Numbered from the stretch's first letter, positions 12,133-25,890 are shown. The stretch is DNA of 57,867 nt from Podaxis mareebaensis (GCA_018524725.1 JAEUWP010000278.1:1-57867); one strand, 5' to 3'. The notes: generated from the sequence alone by a model not told the origin. Numbers and translations are program-made.

Positions 12133-13148
12133 GTTGTAGAAGACAAAAAAACAAAACTTACGGAGAACCGTGGTCCATCTGGGGGCGGTGCAACAAAGTG
12201 GTTGGGAAGGAAAAAGAGGGTTGGTATGGTAAGCAGAATTTCCCATGCAACGCCGAATTCAATGAGGCTTGATACTTACCTCATTTCCCCCTGCCCGGGC
12301 TCCGCTTGAGTCAAGGTACGTCGACCAGACACGCTGCATAGCTGGTTTGGAGGATATTTTACAGACGAGAGAGGGGTATGTTTGCCAACTGTCGATATTC
12401 CCATAACAAGCACTTCTGGGCCATCCCCTGACAACCGACCATTCCAAACCAAATATATCAAATCTATATCTCCCCTCCTGCCTCCACTTCCACATCACTC
12501 CTCATTCCAAATTCCCCGCGAACAAAGTTCGAATCCACAATAACCCAGTAATAATCCTTGCGCATGTTTTCCGTTCTCGTCTAGCCAATGTCTATTCGCC
12601 AGTCACCACATCCTATGTTTGGCATCTTGTGCTTAATTTGGCACTCGTTAACATGGGCCTCACTTGCTATCATCTACCATACCGACCTCTGTTAATCTCA
12701 GTCCCTCCGTCCACCGACACGGATCCATCTCAATAATAAACAGCTGCCTGAGAAATTTTATATCTATACTCCATCGGTCCTGGCTTCTAGGCTTCCCATC
12801 TTCCTCACCACGCACACCATGTCCAGCTCATGAATCTTATCGCTAAAACCCCCAAGTACCATATGTCCTTCAGTCTTCTCTTTGTCCGATTTCGAGCACG
12901 TCATATGACGCACTATCTATCATTCACACCCCATTCACTTTCGAACGTATCGTCTTCTCTCAACACATGTTACCAACTCACCTCCCAATTATTGCATTTC
13001 ATTGCCATGTGCTCCCACTCACCATCCTCTTTGGTCCCTAAGGCCATCGAAAGGTATAAAATCTCGGTGGAGGACTATCTTTTCATCAAGTCTCGACTTG
13101 AGTTTCCTCCGAGGTCTTACCTTCATCTTCCCAACCTTTCGACAGAAA
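12133..13148. other. Divergent intergenic region between tetraspanin and subtilisin genes
   Basis: About 1 kb separating two divergent start codons. It must contain both promoters and 5' leaders. The part next to the protease is rich in pyrimidine tracts, common upstream of fungal start codons. No coding exon could be added to either gene with confidence. Confidence 0.5.
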
Positions 13149-14771
<1,623 letters not shown>

Positions 14772-15137
14772 GCCATGCTGGAGTAAATATAACTTCCCGA
14801 TATTCTCCTTCGAATGAAAGGCATTCCACGACATTGTATGTTACGGCCAGCCTTTGTATGTACAACACGTGGCAATATTGAATTGACTTTGGGTTGATGG
14901 GTAAGAAAGACCAGACTTGGATGCCAGCTACGACAATATCCGTGTGGTCAGATGTTAGTCTTCCCAAGCGCCCACGAGTTGAGCTGCGGAAAGGGGGCGG
15001 GGATTCGCGCCGAGTAAGTGCCGGATCTCCTCATCTTCGAGCCAGCAACATCGTATGAACAACCTGCGCGGTACCCCCAACGCCGGAGTGGCAACACTTC
15101 TCACGGACACCACGGCCTTCGAACCGCAACTTCGATT

Positions 15138-15813
15138 TCATTCAATTTTACCACCAATTGAAGGGTGACCAATGACCCTCTGACTTACAAAGCAGTGCAC
15201 TTGCTGGCAAACTACAAACTGCTCTGCTTCCAGCACTCCGTAGACACATGCGTTGCAGTCAAAACAAGGGCATGTGCAGATGACGGTGTGGGTAGTCTTC
15301 TTGATGTCGAATGTCAGCATTTCGGGCAGAAAAAACTTGCTCCACTCCAGGCGCAGCCCGTCGTGCAAAGGAAATCAACCGACCATGCTTGCGTGACGAC
15401 AAGCCATCGTGGCAGAAAAAAATGCCCCTTATCTCTTCCGCTTTGGTCGACAATACTGACAAGCGTCAACCTCTTCACCGTGATCGAGTTGTTCAACGCG
15501 CATCTACGCACTGTTCTCGGAACCAATTGTAAACGAGCCTATGACGCACACTCACACTCGTCCAACTCATCCAGGATGGGACTTGTCCGACAAGCGCCCG
15601 ATGTTCCTCATTGCGGACAGAAAGTGTATGGGCGATGGTGGTGGAGGCTCGATTGGGCTCCTTGCGATCAGTGTCTCCGGAGAAAGAAAAAGCAGCCCCG
15701 AGGAAACACTCTTCCTCGGAGTAGCCTGCCACCGTGTGTACCACGGTTGATTTTCCAATGCGAGCCGGACCACGAATATAGTATACTCTGATCAATGTTG
15801 TGATGTCGCGCAT
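15138..15813 (-). pseudogene. Decayed NACHT STAND NTPase remnant
   Basis: The frame 15493-15813 carries a P-loop, GPARIGKSTVVHTVA, followed by GAAFSFSGDTD and ASTTIAHTLS. These match in order the intact NACHT protein in this window (GPAGVGKSAVAQTIA, GATFFFS, IPTLAYQLA). After that the frame breaks and only short frames continue to about 15138, with no Walker B aspartates and no clear start codon or splice chain. I read it as the relic of a second STAND gene. An alternative is a highly fragmented exon series that I could not join. Confidence 0.6.
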
Positions 15814-16127
15814 CCTGAACGCGTGAATAATATCTGGGCGGTGGATGGCGAGCAGGGGAAATCATATTCGGGGTTAACCCTTTTATGTGACATGATCATC
15901 GTGCTTGCCTTTCTCCTTTACACGCATGAGCCATCCTGTCGCAGGCGAGTTCAACATGTTCGTGTCGATCGGTCTAGCTTATTCTCATTTGATCATGTTA
16001 CTTTGCATCTAAGTACAGGCAAGCGAGCTCTCAGCTGCCCGTGACGTGCATGTAATCCTCTCATATTCTGGAATTGGCTTCCTTGTCTAGCACTTGCCGA
16101 CGGCCACCACGTCACTACATTCTCCCT

Positions 16128-16987
16128 TCAAGGACCCAAGTTCCTGCATCGAGGAGGAGTGAAATTTAGGGGGTGTGTGTGGCCCAAAAGAGTCAATCGA
16201 GCTGTCGTCTTCTGGTCCAAGTTGCCTGGTTCTTGCTGGTGTTCGGAGTCGCTAGAAGAACAAAACACAAAGTCCCCTGCATGAGCGAAAAGATTCGTCC
16301 TATCCATCCTGGCTTCGGGTGGTGCTTCATTTTCGCGAAAGTCGTCCACACCATCGGAGTAGACGAAGAATCCATCACATGCGGGGTGTGGTCGAGCCTG
16401 AGGTGTCTTCGTAAGGAAGGCGTGGATCACCTGGCCAATCTATAACACTATTAGAGGGCATCATAGAAGGCTCAATGAACTCGTACAGTAAACGAGGTGC
16501 AGGCATATGCCGGGAAATGGACAAGTATTGTATCTATGCAGGCCAACAGCTGCGTTATGCTCATCCCATCTTCGTAATCGTGCTCTTCACTTCCAAAGAC
16601 CTCCTCGAGAGTATAGCATGGTCTAGTGTCCCCATCTCGTCGGCGCTTGACCGGTGTTTGGTGTAAGACGACCCCGCTGAGACCAAACTGCTCGAGCCGG
16701 GCGAAATGTCGGTTCTTGCGCCATCCCTTGTTAGGGATTATACCCGCCAAGTCGGAATATACACAGACGCTGAATAAATGCTTCCAAATATCCCCGGGAG
16801 GATTGCTTACACGGCGCAGGGTCGGTGTGTAAGGCTCGAAAATGGCCGTACAGGATGCTGGTCGTAGAATTTGTGAGAGGCGGTGACTCCATGGCAAAGC
16901 AGGGATATGGAGGCTGTTGTGCATGCAGTTAGTGAGAAATGCGAGGGGTTGAGGGGTTGACGTTGTGAACAAGAGTGCATATGTCAT
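16128..16987 (-). CDS. Hypothetical two-exon gene
   Basis: Two long frames (16487-16987 and 16128-16439) join across a 47-nt intron (GTACGA...TTATAG) in phase 0, giving 270 residues. The stop in the first frame falls inside the proposed intron, which favours splicing. The product shows no motif that I know; its first part contains DIWKHLFSVCVYSDLAGIIP and its second part is acidic. The start lies only 55 nt past the stop of the antioxidant gene on the same strand, so it may be part of that gene's 3' untranslated region or a second message. A GTAAGC inside exon 1 is an alternative donor, so the true structure may differ. Confidence 0.35.
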
Positions 16988-17042
16988 AACGTTGGGTGAG
17001 CTAAAAATAGTTGAAGAGATAAATACATGATCGACAAAGACC

Positions 17043-18022
17043 TCAACACTCTGATACTCCGGCGGCTTTGAGTAGATCCTCCACCTCCACGTCTAGAGAT
17101 CGTCAGATCGACGCAAGCAGACTGGGTGATTATAACTCACGGTCTTCAGTGTGTTGCATTCTTGATGCGAATGAACAAGTATTACCTGAGAACTTAGTGA
17201 ACGTCGCACGGGATATAATCCACGACAAGTCACTTACCAGGTCCAAGGACAAACTCTCCACCCAGCTGAGATAAGTTTCCTTGTTTACCGATCAAACTAG
17301 GATTTGTTAGGGGGCCTCGCTGTAAGTATTGTGAGAAGCCGAGAACATCACGAGCAGGAAACAGGGACACACCCAGATACTCAATAGCGTGCCAACGACG
17401 ATGTTACGACGGATATAATTGCGTGCCTTTTCTGACGCGGGGGTCCTTGATAATCGCTCAAGGTTCATGCCGAGTGCGTGATATAGCTCTCGAGTAGGGT
17501 CCGCGTACACCTTTCCCCTGAATCCCGTTCGCTCTGTGAAATGCAGGTTGGAACAGGATTATGTCGAGCAGCTAGGCTTACCGGCATAACCCTTTATAGG
17601 TTCCCATCCTCCACACCCGATCACAACTATTTTGGTGTTGGCAGATACCAGTCTTTCTTCTGGGATGCTTGCTAACGATTCAACGTACTCCTAGACTGCC
17701 GTAAACAAGTTGAGCATTCGACAAGGGATTAGGGGCCACACCTGGCATCTCTGTAATCAGGTAAGCAGACGGCGTGAATAAATGAATCATTGAAGGTAAA
17801 ACCTGCCTACCCCACAGAAGAAATGACCTGGAATAGTCAATGAGCAGTGACCCGCTAATACGACGGGGGCAATGCCAATCGCTTACGAATGAACACTACT
17901 ATTGTTTTCTGGGTTTCATAGGTTGAGCTGAAAGGTACTTGTTGACCCTGGTTATCTAAGACACTGAGGGTAGCTGCCTTTTTCAGCTCGTCTTCAGTTG
18001 GGATATATCGAGGGTCGGCCAT
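17043..18022 (-). CDS. AhpC/TSA-type antioxidant protein (PRXL2/AAED1-like)
   Basis: Eight small exons (17887-18022, 17811-17827, 17742-17750, 17582-17690, 17373-17533, 17238-17319, 17141-17185, 17043-17092) code for 202 residues; all phases close. The thioredoxin-like fold is marked by VVFIRHFFCGRCQEYVESLA with the redox pair C-G-R-C, then KIVVIGCGGW, FRGKVYADPTRELYHALGM and the C-terminal GGEFVLGPG with a final helix around VEVEDLLKAAGV. These features fit the fungal AhpC/TSA antioxidant family (PF13911), thought to act as peroxiredoxin-like thiol oxidoreductases. Exons 2 and 3 are 17 and 9 nt; the 9-nt exon alone encodes R-C-Q, including the second cysteine. The gene diverges from the RRT8-like gene across 147 nt. 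Confidence 0.85.
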
Positions 18023-18169
18023 GGTGATGGTGGTTGGAACTTGGGACGAATGCCAAGCGCTGATGGCTAATGGGAGTGAACTAAGAATAGGGTAAGGATG
18101 ACATCGTGGGAAAGTGTTTGGGCAGTGATTGTCAGGGAGGAAGCACGTGTTTCTGACTGGACACTGAAC
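18023..18169. promoter_or_regulatory. Compact bidirectional promoter region
   Basis: Only 147 nt separate the divergent start codons of the antioxidant gene and the RRT8-like gene, so both promoters and leaders must share this stretch or run into the neighbouring gene. No TATA box is obvious. If the upstream in-frame ATG at 18098 is the real start of the plus-strand gene, the gap shrinks to 75 nt. Confidence 0.5.
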
Positions 18170-19444
18170 ATGTCGCTGTCAGCTGTTGACTTTGAGGGCC
18201 AAGACGCCCTTTTCGAGGAACATGGCAATAAAAAAGTCCCTCCTCAACTTACTAGAGCAACTCTGAGGCTGGAATTCCCTCCTTCCTATGTAGTCGTTGG
18301 TGCTTACCGGCTGCTTACGGACAAGACTTTGTTGAAACCCTCTTGGGACAAGTGTAGACATGCTGCAAGGCGTGGAGCTATTGTTGGAAGTATTTGGGTG
18401 AGTATTTCATTGACGCAATAATATACTCATCTGTATCTGATATATGTTATGCACAGGCTTTCTTGACTTTTGGCATTCAGAAAAAGTTCATTGAGATATT
18501 CCTCCAAAAGTACGCACACAGCCACCCGTATTGTTCGTCCATTGATTGCGCGAAGCTCACCAAAGGTCACTGGACTCTCAACTGACACTGTCTTTGGGTT
18601 CAAAGTACCCTTCGGTGTCCACACCTGTGCGCCTTGCTACCATCTTCGCTCACGAAGCTCACACAGCCTTCAGATGCTGCCGTTCTTCTCCTCGGTTCCC
18701 AAGTGACAACGATCATGCGCTTCTTCCTAGCACGCAACATGGCCATAGCCAGGGACCGTGCATGGGCATATACTGTCGAGTCCCGCGGCAAAGGTCCCGA
18801 TTTTTGGCAGCCTTACGTCGAGGAGTGGGATCAGCCTCCGCGTGTGGATATGAACAAGTCTTTTATGGATCGTGTGTTGGGTAATTGGTTTGGACGATAC
18901 GCCGTCAAGCAAGGTGAGGGAGGTTATGTCATTCTCTCAGTTGCAATCCCACTGACTGTCTTTCTCAGTTCTCTTAGTCCCATTCAGCTTCTATCCGATC
19001 TTCGGGATTCTGATATCAGCCTGGCTCAAAGCCCTTGGAACTGCTCGCCATCTCCATAGACGTGTACGTCGTCTCTTACGTCGAGATGAATTCCACCTGA
19101 CGACCCGTAGTACTTTGAAGCAAAGAAGATGTCGCCTCATCAGATTGCGGTGTTCATCGAAGAACGAAAGTGGGACTACAGAGGTGAGGCACGACATGTA
19201 TGCCATTAAGCGAGAACATAGCCTGACCCGGGAACTCACAGCCTTCGGGTTCGCAGCAGCCCTGTTAGAAGGACTTCCAATTGTCGGTTTGGTCTTTATG
19301 ATTTCCAACCGTGTTGGTGCGGCAATGTGGGCACATGGTATGTATTCATGACCTTTCAGAACCCAACAGGATTACTCAATCACCTCAGATCTTGAGAAAC
19401 AGCAACACTTTATCGCGAGCGAACGCCAAAACAAGAAGAGTTGA
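18170..19444 (+). CDS. RRT8/EI24-like multi-pass membrane protein (outer spore wall family)
   Basis: Eight exons (18170-18397, 18457-18509, 18556-18616, 18667-18913, 18969-19063, 19111-19183, 19242-19337, 19389-19444) encode about 302 residues. Hydrophobic segments include AAVLLLGSQVTTIMRFFLAR, VPFSFYPIFGILISAWLKAL and LEGLPIVGLVFMISNRVGAA. Family-like conserved stretches are SRGKGPDFWQPYVEEW, ALGTARHLH, EAKKMSPHQIAVFIEERKWD and AAMWAHDLEK. These resemble fungal RRT8/LDS proteins of the EI24-type fold, linked in yeast to the spore wall and lipid droplets. The acceptor of exon 4 is uncertain (18658 or 18667, both in frame), and the start could be 18098 instead. Assignment is from memory of the family. 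Confidence 0.75.
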
Positions 19445-19778
19445 TCTTCCCATGGGTTGATGGTATCTAAGCGCTTCCCATGCGCCTTTGGTATAGCCAC
19501 GGTTTGGTGAGCATTTGACAGACACTGCAATGACCACCACATCGCTCAATACACAGCTGGCTAGGGCTCTCCTCATGTATTAGCATGTCTGATGTTGGCA
19601 ATGAATCTGCACACTTGTGTTATCCTATTCCGCGACTACCTGAGGTATGGGCGCTTATATGAGAACATGTGCCCTACACGTTGTACAATGGCCATCATTG
19701 ATATATCAGCTACCACTATCGCAGACAAAACAACCTCCCCAACCATCACCCGTCCCTTTTTACATTCTTTCCGCTATC
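19445..19778. other. Intergenic stretch, nothing recognised
   Basis: 334 bp between two plus-strand genes. It should hold the terminator of the RRT8-like gene and the promoter of the next gene. No motif stands out. Confidence 0.5.
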
Positions 19779-20835
19779 ATGCCCTTCTTCACTGGCGCTC
19801 ATGGTTTCATCATCAACGGTGACAACTCAAAGAATAAACCAAGTGCAAATCCCGAGGAAGAGGCGGCACGCGCGATACAAAAAGCATCGCAAGCAGTCGA
19901 GGTGGCTACCAAAGCTATCGGTCGAGATTTGCTTCCATCAACAAGTATGCTGTCAACCTTCATCCAGTCCCAAACCATTGCTCATGCTGGCGGAACTTAG
20001 TGTTTGGTACCCCGCAAGCACTCTCGATGGAGGCGAGGCAGGGTAGCAAGTATGTGACGACAGGCTCAGGAAGCGGTACGTCCGGCTTCGACCATCCCTC
20101 AATATCCACGACGGTAATCCCCAATCGTCTTTAGCGACATTCAAAGGATTTGTATCGCCGATGTCCGAAGAGGAGGCGAAGGACCTGGATATGCAATTGG
20201 CCGATATGAGAGCGCAGCTTAAAGACCGGAAGGAACGAAAGGCGAAGAGAGCAGAAGAAGCGAAGAATGGAGGAAGGCGGCCCGGAGTCCCAGTTGAGAG
20301 TCCCCAAGGGAAAGCCGGTTTGGGTGGCTTCCCTCCAGCAGGACCACATCCGGGTATGGTTCCCCCACCTGGCGCGCTACCTCCGGGCGTTAATCCCTTG
20401 ATGCTCCCCGATCCTCGCACCGCTGGGATGAACATTCCTCTCCCACCACAAATGTTGAACATCCCGATGGGACAGGGGTTCCCACCTTCATTTGTTCCAC
20501 CAGTCCCGTTCGACCCGTCAAGAATTCCTCAGCTCGCGTTCCCCCCTCAAGGGCCCGGCAACCCCCCATTCCCACCTTTCGCCCCCATGCCCATGCAGAA
20601 TAGTTCTGGCATAACGTTCGACCCTCAGCAATTCGCTTCTATGCCGTTCGGTCAGCATCCGCCCACTGCCGCCGGTTTTATGAATCCAGTTGACCCGTTT
20701 GGTGGAAATATCGGAGCTGCTGCCCAGAGCCATGAAGCGGGAGCTCAAAAGGCTAACGTGGAAATACCAGTTCGAGACCCGACAACACCCGTCCCACGAC
20801 CCGCCGAAGAGCCTCAAGGTGAGGCGGACGAGTAA
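19779..20835 (+). CDS. Coiled-coil and proline-rich protein with truncated FFxGA module
   Basis: Three exons (19779-19944, 20001-20075, 20135-20835) give 313 residues. It starts MPFFTGAHGFIINGD, the first half of the module found at 8113 and 50132, but lacks the second half (GGxFxxVxGD). A polar helix with EEEAARAIQKASQAVEVATK follows. Exon 3 begins with a charged coiled-coil (EEEAKDLDMQLADMRAQLKD, then RKERKAKRAEEAKN) and ends in about 170 residues of Pro/Gly/Met-rich sequence. No enzyme motif is visible. The layout (module, helix, disordered tail) suggests a scaffold. The exon chain is supported by phase (1 then 1) and clean GT-AG sites. Confidence 0.7.
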
Positions 20836-22146
20836 ACCAATTAGAAACGCAATCTCCGCCACGAAGGGGAAAACATCGGTTTTCGCTAGGATCAAGTGGT
20901 CTGTGTGCGCGCAGTAACGGAACAGGCTATGGTTAACTTTTACTCGGCTTTCCGGGAATCAACCTTGCAATTCCGCTAAATTTCCCCTGTAACCACTTAT
21001 CTTTCTTAGGGCCCCTGAACGTCCCTCATTTTTATGGGTCCCGATTCATATCTAATCCATGTATTTATTTTTTTTTCGTGCACTGAATTCCTCCTCCCTT
21101 GATGTTTTCAGACGTGATCAGCCCCACTGCCAAAGCTCGGACCAAGTTTAAAACTTCAGGCCCCATTTAAATAGGGCAAAGTCCCAGGATTCAACATCTC
21201 ATCCCCGCATCTGACTAGTGAAGAATGAAGTGCCGGGTTGAAAATCTGCCACCCTCAGCATGCGCTCGCCTGTCGTCGATGAGTGGGTAATAACGAGCAA
21301 TATTTCGACTGATAGTACGAGGGTTTATACGCTAAAAGTGTCCCTCAAGTGCCGACGACTTCGAGCGAACGTCGTAAACGCTATATCGTCTACGAGAAGG
21401 TGGTCAGTGCCATCGAACTAGACAGCTTTGTCTTTGCACCACAACGGAGCGCTCATAAAATTGTCAGATTCAACAAAGCGAGACGGCAAGGCTCCCTGAA
21501 TTGGCCTCCATGCCTCAGGTAGTCCTGTGACAAGAAGTTATATGGAGCGTCGAGACTTGTAAGTCTTGCACCGGCCTTGTTATATGTAAGCGTGGACGGT
21601 CAAGGCTCTAAGTCACCCATCAGGTGAGGCTCTGATATGTGGAGGGGTATATCAGCTTGTAGTCAAACCATTTCAACTGGGGTGCGGGTGCTGAACAAAA
21701 GAGAACAAAGGCAAAGATCGTACCGAGCTCCTTCATAAAGATGCCTATAATAGCTTGATTTGGGCCATTCTTTCAGGCCCGTTCGTGTGTGCTTACAGAA
21801 TTATCCAATGAGAAGTATTCGGGTCGTATGCCTGAGTGGAGGTCGCAGTATGATAAATGCTGTGATCGGGAATAGAATGTCTCAAGACCGAGTATGCATA
21901 CGAATTCCTCTTGTGATTACCAAGTGACTGGGGTGAGCAACCTACCTATTTCACACACCATCTTTAATGCTCATCATGTCGTAGTTGTCCGTTACTTTTC
22001 TGCACAGTCTGCCACTCTGCCGTTGCCAAAGGCCATACTACATGTGCTCAAAACTTCAAATAAATCTGCGTACATATTTTACTGGTCTCGCTGCCTAAGC
22101 CTACTCATGCAGGTAATCCACTTTGCTTAACTCGTCCCAGTCTCGT
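20836..22146. other. Intergenic, no gene recognised
   Basis: About 1.3 kb. A run of T residues lies near 21066-21076 after a gene end. Only short frames occur (largest 21894-22130 plus). No motif, repeat or RNA gene was recognised. Confidence 0.45.
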
Positions 22147-23185
22147 CTAACGAAATTGCTCCAGTGAGAGGCAAGACAATGGGCGTCGTAATAGGGATTG
22201 CAGAAATGAACCTTTTGACTGAGCAGGATGGGCCGTAGCGTCCAATGATGTGCCAGTCGCGGCCGCGGTCGCCTTCCGTCCTGAGGTTGCAGGATCTGTG
22301 GTATTCAACGATGCTACGTCTGCCCGTGTGCTTGAAGAGGAATCTTCGGAATCAACCATGATCTTGTCTCCCAGACCACCACACATACGAATTTTGAAAG
22401 GTCCGATGACGTCCCTTGCAAACTACCCCAGAATTCTTTCCGTCTTTGTCGAGCCGTCTCGATCTCTTCCTCCGAAGGTAGATTGGATTTAAGGAATCTG
22501 ATATCTTGTAGCCGTCTCACAACCTCTCTGAAGTACTCGACAACTGGGAGAAAAAGTGCGCCGCATTCATTGACTGCATCGAGAAGACCGATGACGATCT
22601 GAGTGTGTTGAGCGATCAAGGCAGTATATAGCGCCATGTTCCCGCCTGGCGCAGATTTATTAGCTCTGCAGACGACTAATAGATCGAGAATCAGAGACAG
22701 GTCTCACCGTTAGTGAGTGCCGCAGAATTTGCTGGGCCGCAGTCATGATATCATGCCCAAACTTCACCATTTCTTCGTGAGCTTCGTTAACTAGGTTTGC
22801 AACGAAGTCTGCCCTCCGGATGGCGATGTCAGCTTGTCTAAGCGCCTCCTCCGTCAGCAGTGTTGTCGATAACGAGCCAACAAACTGGAGCCAGTTGAAC
22901 GAAAAGTCTCTCGGGTGAAAAATAACCCCGAAAATCGTATAAGATAGGTCGCCGGCTGCTTTGTGCAGCTTGTGCCAAAGCTACATGAGCTGTGGGTAAG
23001 GAGTAGATTCCTGAAGTGCATGCAGCACGAGCTTCAAACGTCTCAGGCATGTCCTTGATCCAGAGGAGTATCTGTTGGTCGGGTGGCAGCTGATTTGTTG
23101 AAGAACTGGTCAACAATCAGCGAATGAGATGAGCAACCTCCCTTACCTTCAGAAGGCTGGGCACCACAGACTCTATGTTCGCCAT
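22147..23185 (-). CDS. Hypothetical helical protein, gene model incomplete
   Basis: A coding chain starts at 23185 (MANIESVVPSLLK), joins 23029-23089 (LPPDQQILLWIKDMPETFEA) and then 22708-22955 (with YTIFGVIFHPRDFSFNW, LLTEEALRQADIAIRRADF and VKFGHDIMTAAQQILRHSLT); phases agree. The next coding block, 22314-22637 (NMALYTALIAQHTQIVIGLL, VVEYFREVVRRLQDIRF), looks like the same protein but I could not join it in phase, so an unusual splice or a frameshift lies near 22640-22710. The 3' end is open to doubt: a GTATGT donor near 22419 suggests one more exon. The sequence is strongly alpha-helical, with no motif that I recognise. It could be a membrane-associated helical bundle. Confidence 0.5.
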
Positions 23186-23776
23186 GGTGAAGGACAAAAT
23201 CAGAGGCGAGGAGAACTATGTGACTCAGACATCCCGCCCGCGCATCACGATGTGAGCCCATTTCTGCCAACCTCCTTTTTGCCACTTGCCCCCCAAGACC
23301 ACCAAACCTCAGCATGGCCCATCCTCAAGGTGAATCCGAAGATGTAGACTCAAGGGGTTCAAGAAGTCGGCGTGTCTCACATTTTCTATCACCAGGCCAG
23401 TGCCGGCTGAGGAACGCCTAACAATAAAGCAGATGGCGGTGCCAGCTCACCGAAAGTTCTAGGTTCAAATTACCACATTATCCCCTGAGACTGCGTCATT
23501 CCTCGATATTTATTCCTATTCCATACCGAAATTTCTGCACGAATGGCCAAGCTCTCATCTGCTCCGCCACCACTAAAAATCCAGTCTAACTCAGATTAAC
23601 GGGATAATATGCAGTGTTCTATGGATTGATATATCTATCATACATCTAAGATCGACACACAATCACATGCTCTATTTTGCTTCCTCCTTGCTGTCATCGT
23701 GAGCCAACAACGACCGCCCAGTCATATCTGCGCAACCATTCAGTAACCATCTTTCAAGTCGACTTACGGGGGAAGA
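23186..23776. other. Intergenic, nothing recognised
   Basis: About 590 bp between the start of the helical unknown and the end of the phosphoglycerate mutase gene. No coding exon, repeat or RNA gene was recognised. Confidence 0.5.
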
Positions 23777-25831
23777 CTAACCTTCAGGCTGAGGCAATCC
23801 CTATGTTATTCCAGAGTACCAATCAATATTCGAGAAACCTACTCGAGGCGACGGAAAACGCACCATAACATCCAAAATTGTAGGAGCAACATCACACAAC
23901 GCACCCTCCTCCTCTAGTCCATCATCCCGCGCCTCGCTATCCCTCTTCTCGGCCTCACCAGCACCACCCTCCGCCGGCTTACTCCTATCAATCTCTTCCT
24001 TGAACCTCAATACCTTGGGGTCTCCCGTCATGATGAAAGGCACGACGTTGGTCGTATGCGCAGTGAAGGGTGTGCCCTTTTCAAGATCCTTCATTTGTTC
24101 GGCGTTACCATGGTCGGCGGTGATCATGAGGATATAACCGGCTTCCTGTGCTGCCTTGTACACAATACCAACAGCTTCGTCGGTTGCAGATACAGCTTCA
24201 ACAGCGGCTTCATAGACACCAGTGTGGCCGACCTAGGTGAGTGGTAAGTCGGATATCATGGGCGGAGTCCGGGTCGAGAACGTACCATGTCTGGGGGCGC
24301 AAAATTGCACATAACAAACTGATGCTCACCCTTCTTGAGGACCTCAGCAACCTTCTCGGCAACGCCAAGAACGCTCATCTTTGGGTCTTTGTCGTAGGTT
24401 GCAACCTTGGGTGAAGGGATCATATGGCGCTCTTCTCCCTCGAATTGGCGTTCGACGCCACCATTGAAGAAGAAAGTGACATGAGCATATTTCTCGGTTT
24501 CTTAAAAGACATTATGTAGGGATTGTGTGCATACTGGAGGTCGAGCTTACCGGCGATATGACACTGTGTCAGACCTTGTTTGGCGAGCCACTCTGCGAGA
24601 ACATTATCCATCTTTTGTGGAGGGAATGCAATTTTGAACGGGAAGCCAGATTTGTAGCTGGACATCGTGGCGATGTCCTATTAAAGGATTGAAGACAAGT
24701 AGGCAGGGAATGGATGAAATCTCTTACGAGATCCTTGGGGATCTTGGTGTCGACGACATCCTCCAGCTGGCCGAACACGGTCGTGATCTCACGCATACGA
24801 TCGGAACGGTAGTTGAAGAAGAAGAGCGTGTCACAATCTGCGCAGTCAGCCCAGACCGAAACGAGTTAAATACGAGCCATACCTTTGATGCAACCCTTTT
24901 CACCATTGACGATAATGGGCTTCAAGAACTCGTCTGTGACATCCTTCCTGTAGTTTTCCTCAACCACGTCAACGACGCCGTCCTGGCCCTTGCCATCCTC
25001 ACCAACGCCATTAATGAGACCCTCGACGGCGATCTTGATACGTTCCCAGCGCTTATCACGGTCCATGGCATAGTACCTGCCAACGACAGTGGCAAGCTCT
25101 CCATAATTCTCCTGTTTCATGAAGTCCAACAAATCTTTCAGGTATTTTGTGGCCGACCGAGGAGCGGTGTCACGACCATCACCAAAGAAGTGGACATAGG
25201 TGTTGGGCACTCCAACTTGTTTTGCGGTCTCGAGAAGGGCGAATAGGTGGGTGATGTGAGAGTGCACACCGCCATCGGAGATCTAAACATTTCAAGATGT
25301 GAACAAGTGATGACATCATCGGGGAGAAACGGGGGATCCGGGTGAAGATGGACTGACCAGACCCAGGAGATGAAGACGGCCGTTACCATTCTTTGCCCGC
25401 TCAAAGGTGTCGAGGAGGACAGGATTCTTGTGGAACTGTTTTTTCTTGATCGCCACGTCGATCCGGACAATGTCCTGCCACACAATCCTTCCGGCACCAA
25501 TGTTGAGATGCCTAGAAGAAGAATCAGATAAAAATGTGCATCCGCTATGGACTTCTATCAACGTCGTACCCGACTTCAGAGTTGCCCATGAGGCCCTCGC
25601 TGAGACCCACTGCGGTACCAGAGGCGGCAAGGGTGCGATGGGAGTGGTTCTTGGCGATGGTGTCCATGTTGGTCGTGTCTGCAGCCTCGATGGCGTTTCC
25701 GGGCAGACCAGGTTTTGCGGCAACACCCCAGCCATCGTGGACGCTGTTGTCCACGACTCAACGTATGTTCAGCGGATTGGTTGTTCAAGGACGTACATGA
25801 GACAGACTTTGTTCTTGACTTCAGCGGGCAT
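23777..25831 (-). CDS. gpmI: 2,3-bisphosphoglycerate-independent phosphoglycerate mutase
   Basis: Interconverts 3- and 2-phosphoglycerate in glycolysis and gluconeogenesis in the cytosol, using two Mn ions and a phosphoserine intermediate. Nine exons (25797-25831, 25570-25743, 25358-25511, 24883-25282, 24728-24837, 24551-24677, 24286-24500, 23864-24232, 23777-23800) code for 535 residues. Visible signatures are CLIVHDGWGV near the start, [17 protein letters not shown] with the catalytic serine, [33 protein letters not shown], and the metal-binding TADHGNAE. The segment [20 protein letters not shown] spans an intron. An acidic insert ([20 protein letters not shown]) lies near the C terminus. 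The start is fixed by the short first exon [11 protein letters not shown], joined in phase 2. Confidence 0.96.
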
Positions 25832-25890
25832 GGTGGACGTTGAATGATAAGAACGATATACCACCACAAATAACAAATGATGTCATCTAT

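Noticed and set aside
12526..12540. AGTTCGAATCC, similar to a tRNA B box
   Set aside because: No T-arm pairing, no A box and no cloverleaf could be formed upstream, so it is not called a tRNA.
15165..15791. 208-codon plus-strand frame over the NACHT relic
   Set aside because: The opposite strand shows a real P-loop; this frame has no motif and looks like a shadow.
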